This document shows positions 12,586 to 24,325 of a stretch of 64,000 nucleotides of DNA, piece after piece (positions within the stretch are counted from its first letter, which is position 1; every line of letters begins with the position of its first letter). Made by a program: the position numbers and the translations under genes. Source of the DNA: Epiperipatus broadwayi (taxonomy: Eukaryota > Onychophora > Udeonychophora > Euonychophora > Peripatidae); NCBI GenBank assembly GCA_028023455.1, contig JAQFVV010000002.1, positions 30,077,725 through 30,141,724 of the forward strand, in the 5' to 3' direction. The notes under the pieces were generated by a model. That model was not told where the DNA came from, did not search any database, and saw only the letters and a program-made list of their open reading frames with translations.

Positions 12586-12890
12586 AAGCATTAATTTTAA
12601 AATACCAGGTCAAACCCAGCACTTTATCTAATGTTTAACTATTAAGTAGAAAATTTGAAAATTTTCAGACAACCATATGACTTCAAATCCAACTATTCCT
12701 TGCAATTATTATCATTGCTCTTAAGGCTTTGGTGATTTTATATTGCTAAAGTTATTATATCGTGTATCTGAACTTAGTTCAATCTCATATTTGAAGACAT
12801 ATGGATATCTGAAAATTTCAGATTTTCTACTTAATAGTTAAACATTAGATAAAGTGCTAGGCTTGTCCTGGTATTTTAAATCTAATGTTT

Positions 12891-12954
12891 AAATATTGTA
12901 GCGCCTCACTGATGAAAGCCAGAGCTAGAAACCAGTCTGAGAATAGGGATATTC
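12891..12954 (+). ncRNA. Hammerhead ribozyme motif, family B (B2 right)
   Basis: Inner helix I CTCA/TGAG, outer helix I ATATT/GATATT with an internal loop, core CTGATGA, helix II AGC-CAGA-GCT, GAA, ACCAGT and cleavage base C. All invariant core bases are present. Confidence 0.8.
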
Positions 12955-13327
12955 TGAAAAGCTTGTTAAGAGCTATTGGCATGCTCATTAGATAACATTT
13001 TATTTTCATTATATAATATTTAACAGTCTTTGTTAAATAATTATGTAATATTCTATAATTTCAATACTGTTTTTTATATAGTTTTTTATCAGAATAATTA
13101 TTAATCTATTTTATTTTAGTTCTAAGACTATTAATTTTTTATATATTATTTATACATGAATTTCAATCTACTATATTATTTTATAAAAAAATTACTATAT
13201 ACTCAAATTATTATTTTTGGAATAGGATTAATAATTTTTTTTATCTAATAAAATATAAAAAAAGAATTATATTATTTAATTCTTGTACTGTAATTCCAAG
13301 GCAGTATGTCATTTGTCCATATCCTAT

Positions 13328-13355
13328 ATATATATATATATATAGAGAGAGAGGG
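13328..13355. repeat. (TA)n-(GA)n microsatellite
   Basis: A TA dinucleotide run passes directly into AGAGAGAGAG. The open frame across it is a by-product of the simple repeat. Confidence 0.9.
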
Positions 13356-13921
13356 ATTTGAACTCAAGATTTTTCTATCTATTTATCCTCCACTCTTTCT
13401 CAAGAAACTGATACACATGACCACACACATGCGACAAAGATACATCATTCTCAATATATGTATTTCATGCAGAACCAGTATTCATCAGTTGGACACGATA
13501 ATAATCTCCACACACGTATGCAATCAAGGTTCAATTTATATTAAGATAGAAATTCTTAAACTTTAATAGACAGGCTTCAATCTTCTCATTCTTCCAACTA
13601 TTCAACCATGCATCTCATTGAAAAACTGACATGGTATACTCAAAGCCTTTGTTGGATTTGGTATTATAGTCATAACCATAAGACCTTAAAAGTGAATCTA
13701 ACCCCTCATATGATTGGACATTTGTAGTAATTTTTATTTTTAATTCATCTATTAGTTTTATTAGTAAAAAATCATTTACATGAACAAAGAAATAATGCCC
13801 ATAGAATTAAAATAAACAGAATAATTAATTATTGCTCTGATAATAAAACATATAATAAGGAAACTTTACAATTATAGAATACAAAGTATGTAATTAACCA
13901 AAGACACTAAATACTATACTA

Positions 13922-14052
13922 TAACGATCGGGGAGATAGGAGACTTAACGTAATCTGCACTACAGGGCGCCACTAGGCATTTGAACCTAGAAAATTTATA
14001 TAGTAGGCAGATACGTAAAAAAAAAAATTATATTGGTTGATTCCGATCGTTA
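13922..14052. repeat. Short element with 10-bp inverted ends
   Basis: TAACGATCGG near 13922 is matched by CCGATCGTTA near 14043. The interior is more GC-rich at its left side (GGGCGCCACTAGG). No clear target duplication is seen, so identity as a small MITE is only a suggestion. Confidence 0.35.
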
Positions 14053-15330
14053 GCCCATTGTCACTAGCTCAGCAGAGTAGTAGAGATTTATATTAATAAA
14101 TTCTTATCTCAGAATATTTCAATATTAAACAAAAAATAAAATAAGCCACTGCCAGTAATTAATACACAAACAACATTTATTTACGCACATATATAATCAT
14201 TTTAGAATTTGAGGAATAACATTTATTATTTAGATTTTAATATTAACTTTTAATTAAAATTATTATTTTTAGATTTTAAATCATCCACACAGAAATTTAT
14301 ACCTATTTTAAGATTGTCGAGTATGAATAAACTACATAGATTTGCATTTGAAAAGAAAATATTCTATCCCTTATTTATCCTTAGGCCAAAAGTTCGCAGT
14401 CAAACCGGCATCAATCCATCTGATACATTGATGTATTCAATGTAGCATGAAAATACAACAGCACATATATACTATACTGTCAGGAATGTACATCTGAACA
14501 GTATAGTTAGAGAAGACATTGACTCTTGTCCAATACAGGAATGTTACATCTGTATGGCAAGAAGGACACTAAAATAAAAACTCCATAGGAAGGGACTGCG
14601 GTCCTTTTTGCCGACTTACAATCCCATCCATAGGCAAAAAGGGGTTGTGCGGCATATACAATGATTCTGCACATAGCGAACCTCATACTACATCTACTAA
14701 TTACACCAATATATCCAATCCATTGACCCAATTTAACTACGAAACAAATAACCTAAGATTATCCTCCTCTAATTAATTAATATAACTTTACAAATCTATA
14801 TAGCCATTCATGCCCGACTTAAATTTAACATTTATATACATTCGCACAGATGAATTTTATAAAATTTGTTTTATAATGTTGAATATAGATCGGCTGCATA
14901 GATTCCATGGCTAAAAACATTCCAAAATAAACATAACCGATCAAAATACAAAGTCGTTGATAACGTCAATTGCAGAGGGAATACAAGAAACCCAATGGCA
15001 TTCATCATAAGATGCCACATTGACATCAATGACTTATATATTCTAATCGAATATGAAAACCACAACATAATTAACCGCTAACGAATCCATGCAACGTCCA
15101 TACCCAACTTAAATTTCATGCATTTAAATAATTTATACAAATAAATATTAATAGAATTTTTAAAAAAAATGGAAATGATTTTTTTTTAGCAAACTCAAAT
15201 ATATATAATTTAAACATTAATTATCAATTTGAAAATCAAATAAGAGTTCATTTTAAAATTTATATTAGCTGAATCTTTAAAAAAAATTGACGAAAGTTCT
15301 TAATTACTTTTTTTTTTTTGTTAATTTGTA
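14053..15330. other. Stretch with no recognisable gene
   Basis: Two short related blocks (CGACTTAAATTTAACATTTA at 14815 and CCAACTTAAATTTCATGCATT at 15103) suggest old duplicated repeat sequence. The minus-strand open frames at 14507-14731 and 14871-15068 show no known domain. Confidence 0.4.
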
Positions 15331-15334
15331 AAGT

Positions 15335-15725
15335 TCATAGCTCATGGTAGAAGAGTCCAGGTTCCTGTTTTTAATTCCCGTGACGTCTCCATTGGAAGAC
15401 TGATCTGATGTTCTGGAGGTGGCATTAGCTGGTTCCATTCCGGTATTACAGTCACTTCATTTTTTTAAAATAGAGAGTGTGATATGTGCATCCTATCACA
15501 CCTCTCAAACACAAAAAAGCTGGCACTGTCCTTAATTTCAATATTTTTCCTTTTATATCATCCACACAGATTCAATGAACAAACATCACTAATCCATCAT
15601 TTTCATTAGGGTCCGAGCTGAGGCTTGGTGCTTCCATTGGTCAAGCTAATTTCTTTATTTTCTTATCTATCTTTCATCAGACTTTTTAATTATACAAGAG
15701 CCCCAAGGGCTAGCTTGCTTTTCAA
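15335..15725 (+). repeat. Possible tRNA-derived SINE
   Basis: CATAGCTCATGGTAGAAGAG resembles a tRNA A box, and AGGTTCCTGTTTTTAATTCC about 35 bases downstream resembles a B box. A unique-looking body follows to about 15725 and ends near GAGCCCCAAGGGCTAGC. The order is that of a SINE head, but both boxes are imperfect. Confidence 0.4.
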
Positions 15726-16064
15726 TTAATTTATAAAACAATCATTTCCATTTACAAAAATATTTTATCTTTAAATCTTATACTTTTTTATAACAAAGTA
15801 CGTTCAAATACTTTTATTTATTAAAAAAAAATATTTTTAAAGTTTTGCATCTGTGCGAATATATATACGTTTAACAACTCTTTAATTTTTTTTTAGCTTT
15901 TAGATTTTTAATAAATTTATTTTTATTTGCGAACTTAGTTTTTATTTTAAATTAATGTAATGGCATATTTATATATCGTTACAATACAAAGTAAATGTTC
16001 AAATATGTATAAAAATAATAAGTTATGCTTAGGAGAATTTTTTTTTTAAAAAGTAAAAAAACAG

Positions 16065-16310
16065 TGACAAACATTCCATGCAGTAGTGCCACCCAGTATC
16101 AGCCATAGAAATCAATTGATGCAAGAAGGTTTGTGTATAAAATTTCTATGTAGAGCCTATTCATTCAGTATCTCCAGACTAGTTTCTACATGTGGCTTTT
16201 ATCAGTGAGGAGCCTCGGATTTGAGAGCACTGCACCTAGATCTTAGGATCTAATAACAACCCTTGTCTTGCACTGGTTGGCACTAGCGTATGGAGAGTTA
16301 TCAGTGGAAA
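16065..16310. repeat. Family A element (A3)
   Basis: Both ends carry the CCATGCAGTAGTGCCAC / GGCACTAGCGTATGGAGAG pair in opposite orientation. The central part of the right arm is missing, leaving one hammerhead segment on the minus strand. Confidence 0.75.
16171..16211 (-). ncRNA. Hammerhead remnant, family A (A3)
   Basis: Minus strand: TCCTCA/TGGAGA helix I with one mismatch, core CTGATAA (G8 changed to A), GAA, ACTAGT and C. The G8 change should abolish cleavage. Confidence 0.6.
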
Positions 16311-16319
16311 AATCAAAAG

Positions 16320-17570
16320 AAGGACTAGGAAGAGGGATAGAGATACCATTAATAGGTGGAAAGGGAGTATATACATTAGCGGGTCTTGTGTGCAGAAAGA
16401 AGGGAAAATATTGAAGTTATGCTGAGGACATGGGCAAAGATGGATAAAGTGATGGGAATTAAATTTAGTGAAGAAAAATCAAAAGTAATGATGACTTATA
16501 CTGGGGAAAGGGAAGAATTTTTACTGGGAGATATAAATTTGTGTGGTGAATAGATATAACTATTTGGGAATCATCTTAAGTAATCAGAGAAATTGCTTGG
16601 ACGAATGGGAGAAAATTTTTTAGTCTCGTATACTAAATATGATGTAGCTAATATTGTATGGACGGGAGTGGCCATAGCAGGGTTAACAGATGGTAATGAT
16701 GCATTATGTTTTAGTAAAGGGATATCAGATTATTTAGAAAATGTGCACAGAGAAGTAGGAAGACATGCATAAGATGCAGAAGGGTGGATGGCTAAGGAAG
16801 CAGTTCAAGGAGAAATGGGATGGTCAAGTTTTTATCCATTTACTTCTGTTTCTAATCACCACTCACAAGTTTTCATATGAGGGATGCAAAAAGAAAAATG
16901 AAAATGTTTGGTAGATTGCAGTTTATGAATAATAAAAGAATAGCCAAAATAGTATTTAATTGGGTTATGAATAAAGGGCAGGCAACAAGATGGGTGCCAA
17001 AGGTAATGTGATATGCAGAAGATTTGGATAAAAAATTTACTTGTACAAAAGGTGGGATGATTGTATTAGGAGAATTTGGAGAGATGGAAAGCGAGTATGG
17101 AGATTAAAAAGAGAAATATTTATAAAAGAAAGCAGAATGTTGGGTGTGAGTTAATTTATGATAATAGCAAGGAAAGTAGTTTACAGTTTAAGGCTCGAAT
17201 GGGATCTTTAACAACAAGGGAATATACACATAAATGGAAAAATATGGGTGGATTTAGTCTGCAAGGAAGGCACAGAAAATATTAGACATCCGTTAATTGA
17301 ATGTAAATGCATAAAAGCATAACAGGTACAAATAATGAAGTTATGGAAGAATAAATATGAACAAAGTGATGATACAGAAAGTGGCTTATTGGTTTTTATG
17401 CTGGGTTTAGGAAAAGATCAGCGGTTTTTAGATATAAAGGCCATGGAGTTGACAAAAATTATATAGTGGAAATGGGATGGAGCAAGGTAGAAAAGAATAT
17501 GGAAAAACTTGGGATAGGGAATGGAAAGGGAAGTCAAAGTGGCTAACAGGTTTCTCTGGGCATAGTTGCT
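16320..17570 (+). pseudogene. LINE reverse transcriptase remnant (C-terminal part)
   Basis: Frame-shifted translation gives, in order: a block resembling the region just after the catalytic YADD motif (AGLVCAERRENIEVMLRTW), a KVMGIKFSEEKSKVM block, a YLGI-like segment, and near 17250-17400 a GTENIRHPLIECKC segment resembling the cysteine/histidine zinc knuckle at the end of many LINE polyproteins. An intact sub-frame of 69 codons lies at 17076-17285. It is unrelated in sequence to the RTE copies. Many stops are present; the clade is not determined. Confidence 0.6.
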
Positions 17571-18204
17571 TAAATATTTCTGACTCTGTATAAGGAGAAG
17601 TCACACCACATCACTGTTTTAACAGCTTGGGGTAAGCGTAGGAAATGATGATCATGTGATGTTTAGTGGTTTAAAGAAAAAATATATAAATGTAAAAGTA
17701 AATAATCAAAACTTATCTAAAAAAAATATAGACAAAATATATATGAAATTAGATTTTAAAATTAGTAATAAAAAACTATTCTATATATGTACTGATCAAA
17801 TAGTGTAGATATAATTAAAATGACTTCTTACTATTCACAATCAAAACCCTCAGATAAATAGTAGTATTAGAATGATACACTTCATTACAAAAATTAAAAA
17901 GAACAAGAAAACAATAATATAAACATCTTTGCTAAAGAAGTTAATATAGAAAATGATTAAAGGCAAAGAATTAATTTAGTGAAAAGAGAAAATTTAAACA
18001 TTTCATGTGATTAACATAGGTAATTATGTACAGTGTATTTATAAAAAAAATTTCCCATGAGCCATTATGATCAGTTCATTTATAAAAAATATTAGAACCA
18101 CCATAAAAACTCGTATCACTATCAATATGGGTATAAAGCACATAGTTTGGAATATTTTTCCAAAAGATAATTGAAGGCAACAAAATATTAAAAAACCAAG
18201 CAGG
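17571..18204. other. AT-rich stretch, nothing recognised
   Basis: Apart from an ATGATCATGTGATG near 17645 that looks like a family A terminus (CATCACATGATCA in complement), no structure was recognised. Confidence 0.4.
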
Positions 18205-18371
18205 ATTGGGGCAAACCACTGAACATCACATGATCACCATTCTTTGCACAAACTGTTTACACAAAGGCAAAACTCTCCATACAATAGCGCCACTCAGTGC
18301 AAGCCAGAGTAATCAATGTAGGCAAGAAGGTTTGTGCATAAAATCTCTGTCTAGTGCCTACTCATCCAATA

Positions 18372-18412
18372 TTCCAAGACTAGTTTCTAGCTGTGGCTTT
18401 CATCAGTGAGAA
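18372..18412 (-). ncRNA. Hammerhead ribozyme motif, family A (A4 left)
   Basis: Minus strand: core CTGATGA, helix II AGC-CACA-GCT, GAA, ACTAGT and cleavage base C. Helix I TTCTCA/TTGGAA has one mismatch. The core is intact. Confidence 0.75.
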
Positions 18413-19198
18413 GCCTTGGATCTGAGAGCACTGCACCTAGATCTTAAGAACTAATGCAATCCTCCAAAAGCCATATTTCACATAATTAGCTAACTATAAA
18501 ACTTTGAGTCCAAAATGAAAACCCAATAATCTTTTCAATTCAAGCCCATTATCTTGTATAGTCTTATATATCTGAACTTAGTTCAGCATCCATACTTTTT
18601 GGTGTTTTTTAATCACAGTCACCCTAATCCTATTAGGCAGGATTGGTATTAAGTTACTAAACATCATACCATTCAGATTATGGCAACAGTAGATATTAAA
18701 GAACCAAAGACACCAAAAAGTAAGGATCCTGAACTAAGTTCAGATATATAAGACTATACAAGATAATGGGCTTGAATTGAAAAGATTATTGGGTTTTCAT
18801 TTTGGACTCAAAGTTTTATAGTTAGCTAATTAGGTAAAATATGGCTTTTGGAGGATCACAGTCACCATAATCCTATTAGGCAGGATTGGTATTAAGTTAC
18901 TAAACATCATATGATCACTTTTCTTTATGCTTATACAAGCTGTTTACACAGAGGCAAAACTACCCATTAGGATTATGGAAACAGTAGATATTAAAGAACC
19001 AAAGACACCAAAAAGTATGGATCCTGAACTAAGTTCAGATATATAAGACTATACAAGATAATGGGCTTCAATTGAAAAGATTATTGGGTTTTTAGTTTGG
19101 ACTCAAAGCTTTATAGTTAGCTAATAAGATAAAAGGTGCCTATTGGAAGGTTGCATTAAATCCTAAGATCTAGGTGCAGTGCTCTTAGATCCAAGGCT

Positions 19199-19239
19199 AT
19201 TCAATGATGAAAGTCACAAGCTAGAAATTAGTCTGGGGA
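19199..19239 (+). ncRNA. Hammerhead remnant, family A (A4 right)
   Basis: ATGATGA replaces CTGATGA (C3 lost). GAA, ATTAGT and C are followed by TGGGGA. Decayed copy. Confidence 0.55.
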
Positions 19240-19574
19240 TATTGGATGAGTAGGCACTAGATAGGAATTTTGTGCATAACCCTTTCTACATCCATTGATT
19301 ACTCTGGCTTGCATTGAGTGGCACTACTATATGGAGAGTTTTACCTCTGTGTATGATTCTGTTATTAGTTACTTGATAAGAAATGATGATGGAAAATTGG
19401 TCTTTATTCTTATGAATTTCTTGAAGAAAAAAAAGATTGCCTGTTATGATAAAATACATTATTTGGGATACAGAATGTCATAATGCTGGAAATGCATGTT
19501 TATTTTAACGATATTTATTTTTATACAGAAAAATTCATACAATTACGTAAATATATCAAATGATTTATACCTGT

Positions 19575-20262
19575 TGTTAAAACAGGCAAAACTCACTATA
19601 CATATTGCCACACACAGCAAGTTAGAGTAATCAATGGATGCCAGAAGGCTTGTACATAAATCCATCTAGTGCCTATTCATCCAATATCCCCAAACTAGTT
19701 TCTGGCTTGCTTGCTGTGTGTGACAATATGTATAGTGAGTTTTGCCTGTTTTAACAACACTTATACACAAGCATAAGAAGTGATGGTCATGTGATGTTTA
19801 TTTGCTTAAAACCAATCATGCCTAATAGGATAGTGGTGGCTATGGTTATTAAATAACCAAAGACACCAAAATGTATGGGTACTGAACTGAGTTCAGACCC
19901 ATATGACAATTTAAGCTAATGGGCTTGGATTGAAAATGTTAAGGTGTTTTCAGTTTAAGACTCATAGTTTTATAGTTAAGTGGAGATAAAAGGTGGCTGC
20001 TGGAGGGTTGCATTAGGTCCTAAGATCTAGGTGCAGTGCTCTCAGATCCAAGGCTCCTCACTGATGAAAGCCACAAGCCAGAAACTAGTTTGGGGATATT
20101 GGATGAGTAGGGACTAGATGGGGATTTTATGCACAAGCCTAATGGCATCCATTGATTACTCTAACTTACTGTGTATGGCAATATGTATAGTGAGTTTTGC
20201 CTGTTTTAACAACAGTTATACACAAGCATAAGAAGTGGTGGTCATGTGATGTTTATTGATTT
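19575..20262. repeat. Family A foldback pair (A5)
   Basis: A short foldback at 19575-19760 (AACAGGCAAAACTCACTATA and complement) is followed by a longer family A unit ending with AAGTGGTGGTCATGTGATGTTTA. The two right ends (19733-19802 and 20175-20256) are nearly identical in direct orientation, so the region contains two complete termini. The first unit retains only half of the hammerhead segment. Confidence 0.8.
20055..20096 (+). ncRNA. Hammerhead ribozyme motif, family A (A5)
   Basis: Helix I TCCTCA/TGGGGA (6 bp), core CTGATGA, GAA, ACTAGT and cleavage base T. Helix II is shortened to two G-C pairs (GC/GC) by AGGC changing to AAGC. Confidence 0.75.
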
Positions 20263-20820
20263 ATACCTTTGTTTAGCCATCAATCATTTCCATTTTTTCC
20301 AATGCTTTTTTTAGACCTTACAGATAATTCCTGGTTTTACTATATATATTTGTGCCAATGGTTAATTCCTGGTTTTGCTTTATAATTATTCTATCAGATA
20401 GATAATTTCCGATGTGCTCATAGAGATGAATTAGAAATTTCACTTCTGGTTCCAGTTTAAATATTAGATGTGGCTGTTTTTTTTCCACTGAGCATACGAT
20501 CAGTAGCTGATAGCCAGATGTAATAGCAGAAATACTAGTTTGAACTTATATAAATAAAGCTAAGAGGTGACATCTCATTTTATAAACTGTTAACAATTAT
20601 AAATAAAAGTCAAATAATCATAAATATTCTAATAAACATAATGCCAAAATATATATAAATGAAGTCAACGGATTTCTATGGGTTGTGAAAATGCAAATGT
20701 ATACATCCTCATTTCATTGTCGGAAAAGTCGATAATAAAATGATATATTGCTTTAATTTTAAATTAATATATATATGTGCTCTGCACACAGGTAATGAAG
20801 CTATTAATAAATTGTCAAAA
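20263..20820. other. AT-rich stretch, nothing recognised
   Basis: Short repeats of TAATTCCTGGTTTT occur near 20325 and 20365. No gene or element end was identified. Confidence 0.4.
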
Positions 20821-20827
20821 TTTTTAC

Positions 20828-20871
20828 CGCCAAGCGCTTTCGGGACAGTCTACAGTCCCATATTCACGGCG
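20828..20871 (-). ncRNA. Variant hammerhead-like motif, PLE type
   Basis: Minus strand: helix I CGCC/GGCG (4 bp), GTGAATA in the core position (C3 to G, G8 to T), helix II GGGAC-tgtagact-GTCCC (5 perfect pairs), GAA, the self-complementary AGCGCT and T. It matches in layout the motifs downstream of the PLE fragments at 31.6 and 41.2 kb. It is locally GC-rich in an AT-rich setting. Confidence 0.6.
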
Positions 20872-21059
20872 AGTTATTCTGTTAATAACTGTAAAACTAT
20901 GCAAATTTTATGCAAACTTATGTGCAGATGTTACGTGGACCAATTTTAAACTAGAATTTAAATAAGGCCTCGTTTCTTGGATGAGTGCTGTAATGAGAAT
21001 GAATTTCAAACTTACGCTAGAAAAAAATAGTTTGAACTTATATTTAACATATATAACAA

Positions 21060-21700
21060 GTTATTTATTTACCTATCACTGTGTTTTTAACTTGTAGAAA
21101 TCATTAGGGAATCACCTTTCTACACATGCACTATATAGGTTTAAACCCTTAAGGAATATTCTCCTCTTCTAAACACAAAATAAAGTCTTTTGAAAAGATA
21201 AGATGAATCCACCTTAACTTTTTAACTTAAGCATTTATGTATAGGTAAATCGTAAGCATTTAGAAATGAGAGCATGAAGGTCTTAATTAATCACTTTTAA
21301 TTCCATTCACACTCTTATTTCTAAAGACTTAAGATTTGCCTATACGTATATGCTTAGGTTAAAAAGCTAAGATGGATTTATCTTATCTTTCAAAAGATTT
21401 TATCTTGTGTTTAGAAAGGAGAGTATTCTTTAAGTGTTTAAATCTATACAATGTATGTGTAGAAGGGTGATTTCCTCACTGAGGAGTGCCAGAGAATGAA
21501 ACCATGGTCAGAGGTTGGGGGGGGGGGTTTGACAGAGTTATTTAAATGCTTTCTCTAACTAAGCATTTATCACAAAGCTTGTTGAGGAATTGACAATCCT
21601 CATTGTTTATAACTTACAAGCTTAAGAGTATAGGGTCATGTGATCTATGACTCTTATTTTGACTAAGTAAATAACTTGTTATATATGTCTAATATATCTA
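21060..21700. repeat. Family C foldback element (C1)
   Basis: Arms meet near 21300 at AATTAATCACTTTTAATTCC. The left arm carries the AAAGATAAGATGAATCC block and the right arm its complement GGATTTATCTTATCTTTC. The right arm continues through a hammerhead and a poly-G run (about 21517-21528) to GGGTCATGTGATCTATGAC, the same terminal motif as in families A and B. Parts of the arms recur at 21720-21920, 22480-22580, 26620-26850 and 63130-63385. Confidence 0.75.
21474..21514 (+). ncRNA. Hammerhead ribozyme motif, family C (C1)
   Basis: Helix I CCTC/GAGG, core CTGAGGA, GAA, helix III ACCATGGT (8-base self-complement), cleavage base C. Helix II (GTGC then GAAT) is decayed compared with the copy at 63.2 kb. 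Confidence 0.65.
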
Positions 21701-21714
21701 ATACTGGTGTGCAG

Positions 21715-21960
21715 TAAAGTGAATGGAATTAAAAGTGATCAATTGAAATCTCTCAATTCTAAATACTTAAGATTTGTCTATTTAAGTTAAAAAGTTAAGA
21801 TGGATTCATCTTATCTTTTCAAAAGATTTTATCTTGTGTTTAGAAAAGAACAATATTCCTCAAGAGTATAAATCTATGCAGCACAATGTCTAAAAGGGCA
21901 ATTCCCTAATGATTGTTACAACCTATATTTAAATAAATAGATAAAAGACATCTCATTTTA
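21715..21960 (+). repeat. Family C partial copy
   Basis: The sequence repeats the right arm of C1 from AGTGAATGGAATTAAAAGTG through GGATTCATCTTATCTTTTC to the CTAAAAGGGCAATTCC region, stopping before the hammerhead. Confidence 0.7.
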
Positions 21961-22069
21961 TATGATTTTGCGAATAATAAGTAGAAATCAAACAAATATT
22001 CATATCATTCAATTTCCTACTTTCTTAAACACTTCAACAATACTATTTTTTATATCAAAACTTTATTCT

Positions 22070-22110
22070 TACAGTTTCAACTATTTTGCAGTCATCAGAA
22101 AAGGAAAAAG
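22070..22110 (-). other. Family E partial hammerhead-like motif
   Basis: Minus strand: CTGATGA, CTGCAAAATAG, TTGAAACTGTAAGAA. It is the same family as 35.1, 35.7 and 53.1 kb. The expected helix III partner GUH is not adjacent, so function is uncertain. Confidence 0.4.
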
Positions 22111-22129
22111 AAAATAAATATTTCAATAA

Positions 22130-22890
22130 ATACATTTATATTTTTACAGTTCATACAACTTGGTTTGCATTCTTCATTTATATATACTTTAGTGCTGTGT
22201 TATTAGAATATTTATAATAATTTGACTTGTATTTTTTATTTGCAAAGGCTTATAAAATGAGATGCTGTTTTTTGCTTTTGTTTATTTAAATATAAGTTCA
22301 AACTTGCATTTCTCCTATTTCATTTGGCTTGGACTTGAAATTCACTCTTTTTCTCATACTTATCGTAGAATCAAGGCCTTATTTAAAATCCAAGGCTTTA
22401 AGTAAAGCAGCATATTTTATTCTTGATTTTTCTGACAAAAAACATGGATGTAGTCATAGAAAATCACTTCCTACACTGCACTGTGTGAATTTACAAAGCT
22501 GTGGAATACTCTCACTTTTTAAACACAAGATAGAGTCCTTGAAAAGATGAGAATGAAACACCTTAACTTTTAGACCTAAATGTGTGTGTATATATATATA
22601 CACATTAACTGAAAGGAGACCCTTTGATTCCTCTTGGAGGCCTTAAAGGAACTGAGCAGGGCAAATTCCTAATGTCCACTCCATACGTTCTTGTTTTTGC
22701 AGCTGTTATTACTATGTGATTATTCATATAGTATACAAACATGGATGGGCTGCTCACCAACATGCATTAGCCAGCATGGTGAGTTTATTGGCTTTTTACC
22801 TCTGAGTTTAAGATCAAGAAACACCATGGTCTTTCTTCTTAGTGCCTGATAAGGCAGAATGAATGTTTGTGTAAATGATAAATATTTTCC
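22130..22890. other. Mixed decayed repeat
   Basis: Family C arm fragments lie at about 22480-22580 (AAACACAAGATAGAGTCCTTG, GAAAAGATGAGAATG). A TATATATATATA run is near 22594. No gene is recognised. Confidence 0.4.
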
Positions 22891-22908
22891 CAATACATAT
22901 ATACAATT

Positions 22909-24325
22909 ATGACAGACAAAAATAAAGCATGGCCCTTATTCCCAGGAGGCTGTAAAGTCACCAACCAAGGCAGCGGTTGGTGGCTGAAGGCGGAGGGTGC
23001 TAAGAATCCCCTGATTGCGGACCCAGGCTGCCACTTGATGACGACTTTTTATTTAGGTACTTACAACTGCAGATCACTTTCAAGTGAAGGAAGATTGCAG
23101 GAATTAGAAGAAGAACTCTCTTATATTAAATGGAACATTATTGGACTTTGTGAAGCTAGAAGAAAAGGTGAAGAGACAATTGATTTAAAAAGTGGACATA
23201 TACTCTATTATAAAGGCACAAATATTGGAAATACAAGTGGAGTAGGATTCATTATAAATAAAAAGTGGAAGAACAATATTGTGGAGATTGATGGTGTATC
23301 GGACAGAGTGGCAAGATTAGTTATACAACTTAATAGCAGATACCAAATGCAGATAATTCAGGTTTATGCCCCAACAAGTTCTCATAGTGATGAAAGTAGT
23401 AGAAGATTTTTATATGGATGTACAAAAGTCTTTTGATCAGAGTAAACAACATTTTAAAATTGTTATGGGAGACTTTAATGCTAGAATTGGTAGACAAATG
23501 AAAGATGAAATTGCTGTAGGGAATTTTGGTTATGGTAATAGAAATGAGAGAGGACATAGACTTGTGGAGTTTGCAGAAAAAGAAAAACTTTATATTATGA
23601 ATTCTTTTTTCGAGAAAAATGTTAAAAGGAAATGGACATGGAAGCATCCAAATGAAGGTATAGCAGAATTGGATTATATTTTGACTAACAGGAAATACAT
23701 ATTTCAAGATTGTAATGTTCTTAATAAATTTAACACAGGAAGTGATCATCGATTAGTAAGGTGTAAGTTACGTGTTAATGTAAAACTAGAGAGACAAAAA
23801 TTATTGAGAAAAACAATATTTACAGTTGATATTCCTAATCTTCAGAAACATTCTAATGAATTTAAATTAGAACTTACAAATCGGTTTCAAGTATTAGTAG
23901 ATTTTGAACATGATTCAGATTTGAATGAAATTAATATGAAAATAACTGATACACTTTTGAAAACTGCAACAAAGATAGCTGGTAGAAAGAAACAGCAATC
24001 GACCAATAAAATTTCTACTGAGACTAGAGAATTTATGAAGAAAAGAAGGAATATGAAGATATACAAAAATGATGCATTAAAAAGAATTGAATATCTCGAA
24101 TTTTGTAAAATGGTGCGGAAAAGAGTTGAAAATGATATAAGAAAGTATAACTGTGAACTAGCAAGGAAAGCTATAGAAGAAAATAAAAGTCTTAAGAATG
24201 TAAAACAACATTTTGGTATTGGTAGGAAATTTATATCTGCAATAAGAAAAAAAAAAGGAATTATTACTAAAAGGAGAGATGATATCATGAAATTGGTAGA
24301 AGATTTTTTATCAAGAATTATATAG
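22909..24325 (+). pseudogene. RTE retrotransposon copy 1, endonuclease part
   Basis: This is the N-terminal APE-type endonuclease of an RTE-clade non-LTR retrotransposon, which nicks the target DNA for target-primed reverse transcription. It lies in two frames: 22909-23436, then from about 23400 the frame of 23366-24325. Visible motifs include LGTYNCRSL (catalytic-type Asn at residue 53 of the first frame), GLCEARR (Glu), IQVYAPTS, GDFNARIG, WTWKHP, AELDYILTNR and GSDHRLVRC (Asp-His). All usual catalytic residues appear present. A frameshift near 23400 interrupts the domain. The long lysine-rich linker leads to the RT. The true 5' end of the element is not determined. Confidence 0.92.

Larger units (their letters stand above)
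12430..13006. repeat. Family B foldback element (B2)
   Basis: The left arm (from CATATATCACATGACTTAA) and right arm (to GAGCTATTGGCATGCTCAT) are complementary, and the centre lies near 12750. Each arm contains a hammerhead motif, so the two ribozymes face outward in opposite orientation. Confidence 0.8.
18205..19350. repeat. Family A composite foldback (A4)
   Basis: This begins with AACATCACATGATCACCATT and GGCAAAACTCTCCATAC, carries one hammerhead segment, then a palindrome (about 18480-18860, with AAGTTCAGATATATAAGACT and complement). The second half repeats the same palindrome arm and ends with the right family A arm at about 19345. The internal block CCTATTAGGCAGGATTGG occurs twice in the same orientation near 18635 and 18875. 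This suggests one family A element inserted into, or recombined with, another. Confidence 0.8.

Noticed and set aside
13306-13566. Open frame of 86 codons
   Set aside because: It is generated by a (TA)n-(GA)n microsatellite and has no domain.
18206-18409. Plus-strand open frame in A4, with similar peptides at 6154-6354, 44249-44431 and 47976-48230
   Set aside because: The shared peptide comes from repeated family A arm DNA, and it appears on both strands. It is not a conserved protein.
20740-20965. Two overlapping plus-strand open frames with apparent complexity
   Set aside because: The GC-rich part is the complement of the hammerhead-like motif at 20828-20871; neither frame has a known domain.
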